A DNA stretch of 60,000 nucleotides, taken from the NCBI RefSeq assembly GCF_000003815.2, contig NC_049981.1, positions 6,725,041-6,785,040 on the forward strand, given 5' to 3'. Shown in pieces: positions 47,401 to 56,941 of the stretch (positions are counted from its first letter, which is position 1; every line of letters begins with the position of its first letter). The notes under the pieces are model-generated. The model made no database searches. It was not told where the DNA came from and saw nothing but the letters and a program-made list of their open reading frames with translations. Source of the stretch: Branchiostoma floridae. Taxonomy: Eukaryota > Chordata > Leptocardii > Amphioxiformes > Branchiostomatidae. The position numbers and the translations under genes are program-made.

Positions 47401-47676
47401 ATGGGGTGGCGGCCCGCTGGTTTCCACAACCTTCTTGGGCGACGCCTGCTTCTGCCCCACCCCACGTAAAGACGGCGGCAGATCTTCATCCTTGATTGTG
47501 TAGTACACTCTCTCTGCTTCTCCGTACATGTCTGAAGAAGTTCCTTGGTTTTGCTGCCGCTGGTCAGAGGCGCCTTTGGGCTGACGGACAGGAGGGGGTT
47601 GGGGCAGCGGCCGGTTGGTTTGGCCGCTGCCGGCGCTCGGAAAAGAAGAACGGGTTGGCTCTGCTTGCTCGGACAT
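44434..47676 (-). CDS. C-type lectin 2, type II membrane protein (5 exons, 435 aa)
   Basis: Exons on the minus strand: 47676-47253, 46120-45990, 45863-45752, 45328-44927, 44672-44434. Phases agree throughout. The tail (1-141) is longer than in gene 1 and contains a duplicated segment: QPPPVRQ...GASDQRQ and PTPVHQ...GASDKLQ, plus VYYTIKDEDLPP. Then come the membrane helix (MAAGIAVLLSLVAVGFAPLI), a short 37-residue neck and the lectin domain with FWFGL, EQPNNGWGNQDC and KWYDYRC. QPN replaces QPD, and NQDC replaces EDC. The exon 2 acceptor matching genes 1 and 3 has CG instead of AG at 46137-46136; a CAG 15 bases further in (46123-46121) keeps frame and was used here. The last exon lacks the early stop of gene 1 and adds about 79 residues. 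AATAAA on the minus strand at 44126-44121 may be the poly(A) signal. Confidence 0.82.
46590..47186. mobile_element. Degenerate copy of the TTAA MITE family
   Basis: Within intron 1 of lectin gene 2. It shares the gccaccaaatttgataa, gttgcca, TGACGTCATTTTAACGTCATT and ATGACGTCATGAATACGCC segments with the MITEs at 29241, 36807 and 58647 and ends ggttaa (TTAA at 47183-47186). A clear left end was not found, so it may be truncated. 46200-46590 has octamer-type attatgcaaat at 46408 and 46519. Confidence 0.6.
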
Positions 47677-50330
47677 GTGAAACGTGCGTACTGTGCAGGT
47701 ACAGTGTATAACTGGGAATAATGAATTAATTAGTCTGACGACGTAAGACCACATTTTCATTCATATGGAATGATGACGTGGCATTAGGTTTCACGATTGG
47801 CAGCTTGTTTTTCTGCAAGTGGCAGACTAATTATATTTGAAAAGAAGTTAATATGTACTCGGAGGGAGGAGCATCAGAAAGGTTATAGGTGAGAACGTGA
47901 GAACGCAATATATTAATTTAATCCCGGTGTCTTACTGGCGACAAGGCAGAACCGTCCTACACGCACAATCCACAGAAAATGTACGACATAAATTGATCCG
48001 TTTCCTTTGCCTTTTACCCGCAGAAGCGGTCAAGGGCGCATTACCAATTGATTGCTAGATTTTGAAGCCGAGCACTTCCAGATTTTCATGATAAACTATA
48101 AAAAAAGAAGGTGTTGAAAAAAAACAGATAAGTGGTTTTGTTCCTTTCGCAATAACTTTCTGTTCAAAATGCTGTCTGTTGTGTGGATTACGTAATAGTG
48201 CATTATAAACACAGGTGGAGATCTAGATGGTTGGGCTGGATTTTTGTTAAAGCAACTTTTGAAGCCAAGAAGAAGAATGGAGGATTTGTTCTTGTAGGTG
48301 ACAGGACTGAGCTGTGCCCGGGCTCGTTGATTAAGAAAAGGTCGTCGCCATGGGGGGAACACAGTTTTGGGTACAACATGTCCTTTACTGATATACCCAT
48401 GCAAAACTGTTACCATATGTGACTCGGCACCTCACCTTCATCCATCCATCCATTCATCAGTCCCGTAGCTCAGGAGCCGTAGGGGCGGTAAGACTGTTCA
48501 CAAGTGACTTCCATTTCTAGTGATCTTCATGCCATGATTTTAATAGTTAGTGTTGATGAGTTGGATAATTAGTATATGTGAAGCAGACTGATCCTCACGC
48601 TAAACAACATTTTTCTCACTATAGTCACTCCTCGGTCAGTAAGACAACTGGAGCCGCTTAGTTTCCGTTCAGAACTTTAATTCAGTCTTTCACACAGACT
48701 GGTTTAATAAACAATGTGGCTTTTTTTCTATTTTTTTTTCTATTTGCTTTTGGACAGACGAGGACGATGTGGCACTGCACTCAAGTTTTTTGTAACTTAT
48801 ATTAACAATGCCACATACAGGGTACAATGTGGCTTTTAAAGTACTTAAGTCCAGAAGGTAGTGGAAACTGCACATTACTTCACATTTTACGAAAGAAATC
48901 TTCTTTGTCCAAAATGCAAAACTGTTCACCAACTCAAAGCCTCGCTAGAAAAACAGTTGAGAATATCGAGTCACTAATTTATAAAACAAATCGTGTTTGT
49001 CCCAAGTGCAGAACTGCTCACCATCTCAAAGCCTCGCTGAAAAAACCGTTAAGAATATCGCGTCACTAACTTATAATGGTCGTATGCAAAAGTAGCTGAT
49101 TTAAATATTGGTTACATATGCATACGGCCATTATGAGTTAGTGACTCAATATTCTCAACTGTTTTTGTTTTTTCCAGTTAGCGATGTTACATTGCTTTTT
49201 GTTATTGTTTGTTCCAGTTTCGTCTTATGAACTTGAGTAAAACTTGATTTTCGAACGATTGCGTCTATTTTCCAAAACGATGTCACTAATGTGAATTCTG
49301 GTAAAATCAAAGATATCCTGATAGGTTTCGCCTGTATTACTTGTATTACAAGCCACATATGTATTATATAGTAGAGTAGATTCATCCCTCAAGCTACCGA
49401 CATCTTGCACACTGCATTCGTCCCTCAGAAAGACATCCGGAGCCGCAAAATTCAAGTTTTGAACTTTTATTCAGCCTGTCGGCCAAACTAGTTTGGCTAT
49501 GTACAGCTTATTCGGTGGCTAGAGGCTAATGACACAAGTACAGTGATGTTTGCACCTATATAGTATTACCGTTTCAGTGCATTCTGCCCTTGGTGCATAT
49601 ACCGCACCTTAAATCCTAGAGGCAGGTTGCCCTGACCTTAGGTGGAGGTCTATTGTTCTAGAACAATTACACATATCAATAAAGAGTCTGTTTACACATT
49701 CGATATACAGGAAGTAAAGAGGGATATCCGTCTTTTTCCGAGATGTTGTCTTCTCTTGGCTGCTCATCTTGCTCTGATGTGTAGCACTGGCTTCTCAGCA
49801 TCTTGCGGTTTAGACAACTTGTGGATGACGTCCCCTTTCTTCCCTTTCTCGGTGGTGTGGTGGGCAGTCATGTCAGTTTCGTGGCACACTCAGTGGTATC
49901 ACATAATTATGCATTGATGTAGTGCCGGGTAAGGTTGTAGTATAAAACAAATGAAATCCTTTGTTGTATTGTTTGAAACTTTCAAGCCACTCTTGGTAGA
50001 ATCAAAGATTGTCCTGTTACAGGTAGAAATTCAGTAGAGTTCTGTTAGGAGAATTCCTGATTCCCCTGATTCAAAGTTGAGGAAACAAATGATAAATGCA
50101 AATGTCTCAAGAATCAGAAGTCATACACACTTGCCCTCAAATAAAAGCCTACCACGTTCTGCCTTAGAAAATACCTTTGCAAGAATTTCTATACGGCTAG
50201 TCTTTTGATAGACCCCCTTCCCCCTAGTCAGAGCTCTTGGATTGGCCTGTTTGGCTCAAAACAGCTATCTGGTGACGATACTTATTTTTTTTTTGGGGGG
50301 GGGGGGTAAAACACTCTGGATGGAGAAAGG
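47677..50330. other. Between lectin genes 2 and 3; no lectin domain found
   Basis: 47677-48640 is the 5' flank of lectin gene 2, shared with blocks near 42-43.8 kb. 48890-49160 is a tandem duplication plus hairpin (own entry). The rest has short featureless frames. No sequence resembling a C-type lectin exon (FWFGL, EDC or WYD regions) was seen on the minus strand. Confidence 0.55.
48890..49165. repeat. About 98-bp tandem duplication ending in a hairpin
   Basis: Two direct copies contain aactgctcaccatctcaaagc or near variants, then gcctcgctgaaaaaaccgtt and gaatatcgcgtcactaac. The second copy runs into a palindrome: gtcactaacttataatggtc with gtatgca on the left, tgcatac and ggccattatgagttagtgac on the right, about 30 bp apart. 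Confidence 0.75.
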
Positions 50331-50336
50331 TTTATT
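50331..50336 (-). terminator. Candidate poly(A) signal AATAAA of lectin-like gene 3
   Basis: AATAAA on the minus strand about 110 bases after the stop at 50446-50448. It supports the neck exon being terminal, but AATAAA is common by chance in AT-rich DNA. Confidence 0.4.
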
Positions 50337-50445
50337 TTACAACTAATTCAATAAGTAGAGGGTCTTTCCTATAACAGCCACTCCAAACATGCACAGATTT
50401 CACACAAAGTCCCACCAAGAAATGGTTTTACAATGGTGTAAAGTC

Positions 50446-53244
50446 TTATAGGGTAGGGCACGATGAACGGCTCACACAGTAATATACCCGAACCAGCTTT
50501 TGGTTTAAGGCGTACAGTTTGCTCTCCAAGGCGTCAACAGAGGCATAAAGTTGGCGCATGTCGTCTTGGTCGCGTTTCAAGGCTTCAACAGAAGTGGAAA
50601 GTTCTCGTATGTTGTCTTGACCGCGCTTCAAGGCGTCAACGGAGGTAGAAAGTTGGCGCATGTCGTCTTGGTCGCGCCTCAAGGCTTCAACAGTGGATGA
50701 CAGTTGATGTATGCCGTCTAGGTCGCGCTTCAAGGCTTCAACAGTTGTGGATATGTCATCTTGGTTGCGCTTCAATGCGTCTATAGCGGGTGATAGCTGG
50801 TCCATTTCGTTTTGGGTGCTCTTCAATGCGTCAACAGTGGTGGACAGTTGAGTTATTTCCTAAAAACGAAAGTCAAAACTTACGAACTAACGGACAAAAC
50901 GATTAACGAAAAACAGCAGTAAGTTCTGTCTCGCTAGTCCCTCGAAGGATCTACGAACAACAGAAACAGAGTAAAGATACCCCCCCCCCCCCAAAAAAAA
51001 ACGTTGTGATACCAAAGTAATTACCTCTTTATTGATAAACGTCAGAGGGGTGAGTCCTACAGCGGCCAGGCTAAGCAGTACGGCAATGCTGGCCGCCATA
51101 CTGCTTTTGTGGGAGCGGATGAAGCTACCGATAGCACCGCGGCTGCTTACTCCACCCGGGTACGTGCGATCTGTCAGACAACAAGAGCTTTTAAAACATT
51201 GAATGCTTTTTGAAAACTTTGAACTGAAGTTTCCGACACAAATGTTGGCACAATCCAAGATAGATGAATCAGAAACAACAGAAAATGAAATAAATAAAAT
51301 TAGTAGTAAAATAAAATGGACGGACTGAATAAGTGGCATATATATATATATATATACAGTAGATTCCTGAGATCAACAACACGGCAGACACAGGTAAATT
51401 CATGGAACAATCTTATTTAACATAGAAATGCCTTACCGATCTTATCAATATCAGAATTACGATTGATTCTTTGAAAATAATTTAAAAGTTAAAAACAATT
51501 TTGCTACTGGACAGATTTTACATTTGACGCATTGCCACTAAATACTCTTTTGCTCATTACATATATACACATGTCCTATTTTAAACTTTCGGGCCATTTT
51601 TTGAAGTTTTATAACCTACGACGGCTTGCTGATTTAAAAGTCATATTTGTCTGTGTTGACTATTGCAGTTGAGTTAGTAACATAACTAGTGAGAGATATT
51701 GACGCAGTCACATTCGTCGTCTTACAATTTTGATGTCGTAGACTTTTCCAGTGTCTATAGAATTCACCGCCGACAAGGATCCAAGACAGTATTTTCGAAA
51801 TAAGACAGCCTAACTTTGTACGACACCTGCACGACTATCTCAGGAATGTAATCGCTTTGTGTTGATGATGGCAACCGTACGACGACTGTGACAAGACACA
51901 GGAAGACAAGAAGCTGATAGCAGCAGGACAAAACCACAGGAAATGCAAAGATTTACCTTCGTTGAAGAGGTTTATTTTTCTTCTAACAGTGACTGTTTAT
52001 TTAAGAATGAGAGCGTTCTCTAGCTTTAATAAACAGTCACTGTTAGAAGAAATATTACTAGGTAGATTTACCTGCTCTGGAGACGTACAAAGCGTTGGGT
52101 ATACACGCAGCGGCGTCCGCAATAGACCGCCAATCAGTCTGGGGCTGCTGCGTGGGAGCACCTGTGGCGTCTGGAGGAAAATTACAGAAGTTGTTTATAC
52201 GCCTCAAACAGCAAAAATGATAAAACAGTAAGATGTGGGTTTGCTTGAAAGAAATCTACCCTCTCCGGAGGCGTACATTGGGTTTGGTTCACTGGCAGCG
52301 GCGTCGGCACGTGCCTGCCAATCAGTCTACTGCCTTGGCATGGGTGTGGTGTCTGGAGAAAAGTTACAAAATAAAGCACGAAAAAGACAAGACAAAAACA
52401 TGACGACGTCAGCGGACTTAAGAGCGTTCTACCTAGTATTGAGGTGTACATTGGGTTGGGTACACGCGCAGCGCATTGTCACGTGCCTGAAAAACATGTC
52501 TACTGCATGGACGTGGTAGCTGGAGACAAAATTACAAAATTAATCACCTAACTCATACAGTAAAAACTTTAAAATCGATATAAGAACAGGACACCATAAG
52601 TGTAGTTGAAAACTTTTTACCTTCTCTGGTGGTGTACATTGGGTTGGTTACACTCACAGTGGGTGGAAAAGATGCCATCTGCATGATTGTGGTGGCTGGG
52701 GGAAAATCATAAAATTAACAAGAGTTCCAAGACCTTCGCCAAATAAATTTGGCCGTAAAAACTTGGATGTCAATAGTGTTTGTTAATGATTATGCAAATA
52801 ATGTCCACATTGTGCAAAGTGCAGTAGTTTGGAGCATAGAGCTAGGACGGACACAATGTCTGATGCTTCCCATGTAAGAGTCTTTGCTTCACCATCCTAA
52901 ATGTTGGATGTAACCCCTCATTACACAATTCCCCAAGCGGGGTTTGCACTTGATTCACAATGCGAAGCAGTAAGATCACTTACCACTTGCGGCCCCTACG
53001 AGGATAGAAAATAACATCATAAAAATGTATCTTACAAATTTATGTCTCGGCCAAATTCTATTTAGAAAAGAAAACTCATTATTCAGCATATAAGGCACTT
53101 GATAATGTTAAATCTTCTAAAGATTTCTATAGATTATTGAAGAACAACCCCACTTGCTGACTGGCATAGGTAGAGAAAAGATACTTTTTTAAAAATATAT
53201 TTACCTGTGTCACCAGTTTGGGACTGCTGTTGTCCTCTCGGCAT
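50446..53244 (-). CDS. Lectin-like membrane-neck protein without lectin domain (gene 3)
   Basis: Exons on the minus strand: 53244-53205 (MPRGQQQSQTGDT), 52695-52621, 52170-52072, 51170-51025 (membrane) and 50859-50446 (neck, to stop). All tail junctions are phase 1; the product is about 257 aa if the two stop-containing exons at 52519-52433 and 52352-52260 are skipped. Tail exon 2 ends in VTNPMYTTREG, an NPxY motif; tail exon 3 has PNALYVSRAG. The membrane exon (MAASIAVLLSLAAVGLTPLT) is clearly paralogous to genes 1 and 2. The neck uses repeats such as LSTSVDALKRDQDDMRQ, partly 17 residues long. The frame closes after NQKLVRVYYC without a lectin exon. It could be a truncated receptor, a pseudogene, or a 5' portion spliced to the lectin exon of gene 2 about 5 kb away. 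Confidence 0.65.
51978..52051. repeat. Perfect 24-bp inverted repeat (hairpin) in gene 3 intron
   Basis: 51978-52001 and 52028-52051 are exact complements (core tctaacagtgactgttta) with a 26-bp loop. It starts about 20 bases after the splice donor of tail exon 52170-52072. A copy of the donor context, gaaggtaaatct on the minus strand, lies just beyond the far arm. Confidence 0.85.
52260..52352 (-). pseudogene. Tail exon copy with in-frame stop
   Basis: A phase-1/phase-1 exon with good AG and GT borders. It reads DTTPMPRQ, TAG, then TDWQARADAAASEPNPMYAS. It is homologous to the intact exon 52170-52072 (QTDWRSIADAAACIPNALYV) and keeps a perfect NPxY. Because both borders are phase 1 it can be skipped without loss of frame. 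Confidence 0.75.
52433..52519 (-). pseudogene. Second tail exon copy with in-frame stops
   Basis: Starts ATTSMQ then TAG at the same homologous place as the 52352 copy. A frame slip follows, with TGA before QCAARVPNPMYTSILG in the original frame. Splice sites (ctccag at the start, gtagaa at the end) remain. It probably derives from the same duplication as 52352-52260. Confidence 0.7.
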
Positions 53245-54369
53245 GGTGCGACTTGTCAGCGTTCTGCACAGCAAAAATTACACGACCTACCTCAGGCCGT
53301 GTCCGAAACACAATGTGGAAAATGAGGAAATTGAAAACCAAAGATGAAAAAAAATCATATTGAGTGTGTGGAAAACAGCGCACGCTTTTTTGTTTTGTCA
53401 AGTCAACGACAAATGCACACGTAATCTCCCTCTTTGCCTGCTTGCGACATATTGAAAGATTGAAAACAACGTTCAAACGCATACATGTATATATATTTCA
53501 TACAATGAATTTACGTTGTGGGTATTCACCCAAGCAAAGAGATAGATTTTCAACTATAAACTAGCGTGTAAAACAGCCTCAGTACTCCAATTGGGTACCT
53601 ACTGACTGCAATAATACACTAAGGTGAATAACCTCCTAAATAACCTCCTTGACGCAAGCAACACCTTAGTGGCAAAACTAGGTTTAGTGCTGCAGTACTG
53701 CTAAGAGTTGTCAGGTGGCGTCATAGCTTTACACATGTGTGAAGGCCAGGGTCGACAAGGAGACTATGAAGGTTGTTGAACTACGTGGGGCCAACAAGCC
53801 TCTAGAACCTAGTATTACGATTTTATTTGGTATGTGGGTAGGGATTCGGATTGCCAACTTTGTGACCTGTTTTAGTTAGCTTTTTTTGTGTGGATTCTCC
53901 TGTAGATTTGACAGATGAGGAGGCAGACAGACATTTGCCTGTTTGCCTGACCCGCGCATGAATTTTTATGGTGAAGGAAGGGTGTGCAAGTCCTTCTCCA
54001 CCCTCTCGTCTATTGAAGCACCAAGTCTCACAAGGGTAACTGTATGCAACGTGTGAGGCGTCTCCAGCAGATGCAGCTTTGTTGTTCGGAGTATCCGTCT
54101 CCTAGGAGGACTTCCGACCAAGGATGTAAGGGGTTCCTCCCACCCCCGACTCGTGTGTCATGGCGGGTGCGTCATGCCCGAACATGCCCCTGAGGCCTGT
54201 CTCGGCCACAAAGGCCTGCCACTGCCACTAGTTTAGTTAGCTAAAGGTGTACATAACCAAGTATGAATTATGCAGATGTGAAAGTCATTTGCATGATCAG
54301 TATATTTCATGGAGGTATGAGGTCTCCGAACTCTTGTATGCACTAGCGCCCGCCAGGGATGTAGTCAAT
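53245..54369. other. Upstream of gene 3, no gene recognised
   Basis: 53245-53600 should include the gene 3 promoter, but no element could be fixed. 53740-54230 is a GC-richer block that looks like an unknown dispersed repeat; it has no coding frame of note. An octamer-repeat scrap lies at 54250-54300 (attatgcagatgtgaaagtc). Confidence 0.4.
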
Positions 54370-54983
54370 ACCGGTGTGACAGCGATCTCGCCCCCCCCCC
54401 GTGATCTCGCCCCCCCCGTGATCTCGCCCCCCCCCCCCGGGGGGCGAAATCACTAGCGATCTCGCCCCCCCGGGGCGAAATTACTAGCGATCTCGCCCTC
54501 CCCGGCTAGTGATCTCGCCCCCTACCTCGCCCCCCTTTAGCGATTTCGCCCCCCCCCCCCAAAAGGGTTTACATGACATTTTAGAAGTTGATTGGTATAA
54601 ATCACAAAATGCAGTTTCAGAATGATATAAGTGCACGAGTTTGATACATAACTCCATTCATAATATCAATATTAACGTAATTACATGGTAATAAAATAGT
54701 TGAACTTGTTTCAGACAAGGAGGGTTGGGTCCCTTGTATTCCCATTATTGCATATACCTGAGTCTTGACATAAGATGTATTTCATTGTATTCACCTGTCC
54801 TCAAGCAACCTATATATCTCCAATATGAAGTCTCTACCATGAAGTGACCACAAAAGAACTATGTAATGTCTTTATTAATTATGCAAATATTAGGTATTAA
54901 TTAGAATATCGCACATTTTGGTATATGCACATGGCCAAGGGATATCTTCACCTCCAACATGACTGTTTTTTCTAGTATTTAGT

Positions 54984-55868
54984 CCACGTTGATTTGATTA
55001 TATGGATGACATCCGCGCTCGCACCAATTTTCGGCCATTTCCAAAAAAAAAAAGTTTTCGAGTACACAATAAATTGTGCAAAGCAGCTGTAAAATGAGCA
55101 CAAATATTCCGTAGATTGAAAAAAAAAAAGGATCAGAAAGCAGATAACTAATGCCATAGAATGCCAAAATGAATCTAAAGTCAAAGAATAAGATGTGAAA
55201 GGACAGAAAAAAAAAAATATTGTTGGTTGGGGGGGGGGGGGGTACCAGTACAGAAAATTCAGGTCCAGACGATCATTTCCAGGTCCGGACATGAACCTGG
55301 ACCTGATTGAATGTGGAAACTTTAGAACTGGCAATACTCAAAACAATGGTAATTGGTCAATTTTGCTACAAAGGAATCTGTTTGGTGGATTATTGCACTC
55401 CCACTACATTTTAAAATCCCATCTCCATGTAATAAAGGCTAACTGTCTCTGTACCTTTGACTGTAGAAACTTGGTGTATTTGACTATAAACTCTACTTGA
55501 CTTCGCTCTTGTTGTCTTCTTGGCCCCCCGGTTAGACCCCAAATGGCTGCCGACATAGTGTGTCCATTTTGTAATTGGCGAAACCTGGTCCTCTGTTTTT
55601 TTTTCAGGTCAGTTTTTCTCGGATTGGTCCAAGAAGAAATAAATGTTTTGCACCCGTATGATGTACTGGTCCCTACACCTATCTGTTGGTATATATACAT
55701 ACCATACTATGTGTGTTTAGTCCTATGTTCAACCTTCCTGGCCACTTTGATTTCATACTGAACTGAAGGTAACTTTTTTTTTTTTGGCCAAACTTTTTTT
55801 TTATTCGCTCGCTCGCATCAGTTTTGGAGTTCCCGGAGGATGTCATCCATATAATCAAATCAACATGG
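54984..55868. mobile_element. MITE with long imperfect inverted ends
   Basis: Left end 54984-55060 (ccacgttgatttgattatat, ggatgacatcc, gcgctcgcacc, ggccatttccaaaaa) is inverted at 55780-55868 (tttttttggccaaac, gctcgctcgcatcag, ggatgtcatccatataatca). The interior has poly-A and poly-G runs, and a short palindrome caggtccgga...gaacctggacctg near 55281. Noncoding. Confidence 0.75.
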
Positions 55869-56024
55869 CCTTAGGAACTGATGCATTTACCCGTGTTTCT
55901 TAAGACTGGTACTTTACCAGTGTTTGTGTAGCTTTTAGCAACAGCTATATCAACTTGCGCGTAGATACGGTTTATAATGAGAAACTATTATTCACGTGTG
56001 TTTTTGTTAGTGCTTTGGAAATGT

Positions 56025-56740
56025 TTCCAGCACAAGAAAGAAAACACTGTGACAAATTGAAAACATATAGCTGACTATTCCGTACCATAGACGGTGTTGA
56101 GTTATACGTTCGCAGTAGCACTGTTTTTATGCCACCTCAGCTGCAAAAATTGTCTTTTTCATTTTAATGTCAGGTTTGCACCGAACAATATAGTATAGAC
56201 TTTCGAGGTATGAAATCTTACGGTGCGGTAATAAGGTGCCATATAGGTACCAGGTAACACACCATATACGTTACTCCCCATGTGTAGTATAGTACCAGGT
56301 AGTGCACCTGTAATATGTAATGTAGTAACCAGCTGCTCTTGGGGGGGGGGGGCGAAAACGCTAAAGGGGGGCGAAAACGCTAGTGATCTCGGGGCGAGAT
56401 CGCTGGGGGGGGGGGGCTTGGAAATGTTTCCCGCACAAAAAAAAAAGCCCTGTGACAAATTGAAAACATATAGCTGACGTATTCCGTACCATAAACGGGG
56501 TTGATTTATACGTTCGCAGTAGCACTGTTTTTATGCCCCCTCAGCTGCAAAAATTGGCTTTTTCATTTCAATGGCATGTTTGCCCCCAACAAAATAGTAT
56601 CCACTTTCGAGGTATGACAGGTATCTTACGGTACGGGAATAAGGGGCCATAAGGGACCCGGGAACACACCATACACGTTACTTCCCAGGGGCAGTATAGT
56701 ACCAGGGAGCGCACCTGTAATATGTAGTAACCAGCTGCCC
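56025..56740. repeat. Direct duplication of about 390 bp beside the gap
   Basis: 56025-56415 and about 56418-56760 match along their length (ggaaatgtttcc, gacaaattgaaaacatatag, ttatacgttcgcagtagcac, cagctgcaaaaattg). The second copy differs mostly by A/T to G/C changes and homopolymer shifts, a pattern that suggests low-quality consensus. Confidence 0.75.
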
Positions 56741-56822
56741 TTGGGGGGGGGAAACCCTAAAGGGGGGCGAAAACCCTAGTGATCTCGCCCCCCGGGGGGG
56801 CGAAATCCCCGGGGGGGGGGGG

Positions 56823-56922
56823 NNNNNNNNNNNNNNNNNNNNNNNNNNNNNNNNNNNNNNNNNNNNNNNNNNNNNNNNNNNNNNNNNNNNNNNNNNNNNN
56901 NNNNNNNNNNNNNNNNNNNNNN
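56823..56922. other. Assembly gap (100 N)
   Basis: Exactly 100 N, the usual size for a gap of unknown length. The sequence on both sides is G-rich and likely to be error-prone. Confidence 0.98.
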
Positions 56923-56941
56923 AGATCGCTGTCACACCGGT

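Larger units (their letters stand above)
54370..56941. repeat. Composite region bounded by an inverted 19-bp sequence, with poly-C blocks
   Basis: accggtgtgacagcgatct at 54370-54388 is the exact complement of 56923-56941, directly after the assembly gap. Inside each end are repeats of gatctcgccccccc or its complement. A separate MITE (54984-55868), a duplicated block and the gap lie within. It could be a large nonautonomous element or two copies in opposite orientation. Confidence 0.55.

Noticed and set aside
53740-54230. GC-rich block that might be a retroelement end
   Set aside because: No reverse transcriptase, tail or terminal repeats visible; left as unknown repeat.
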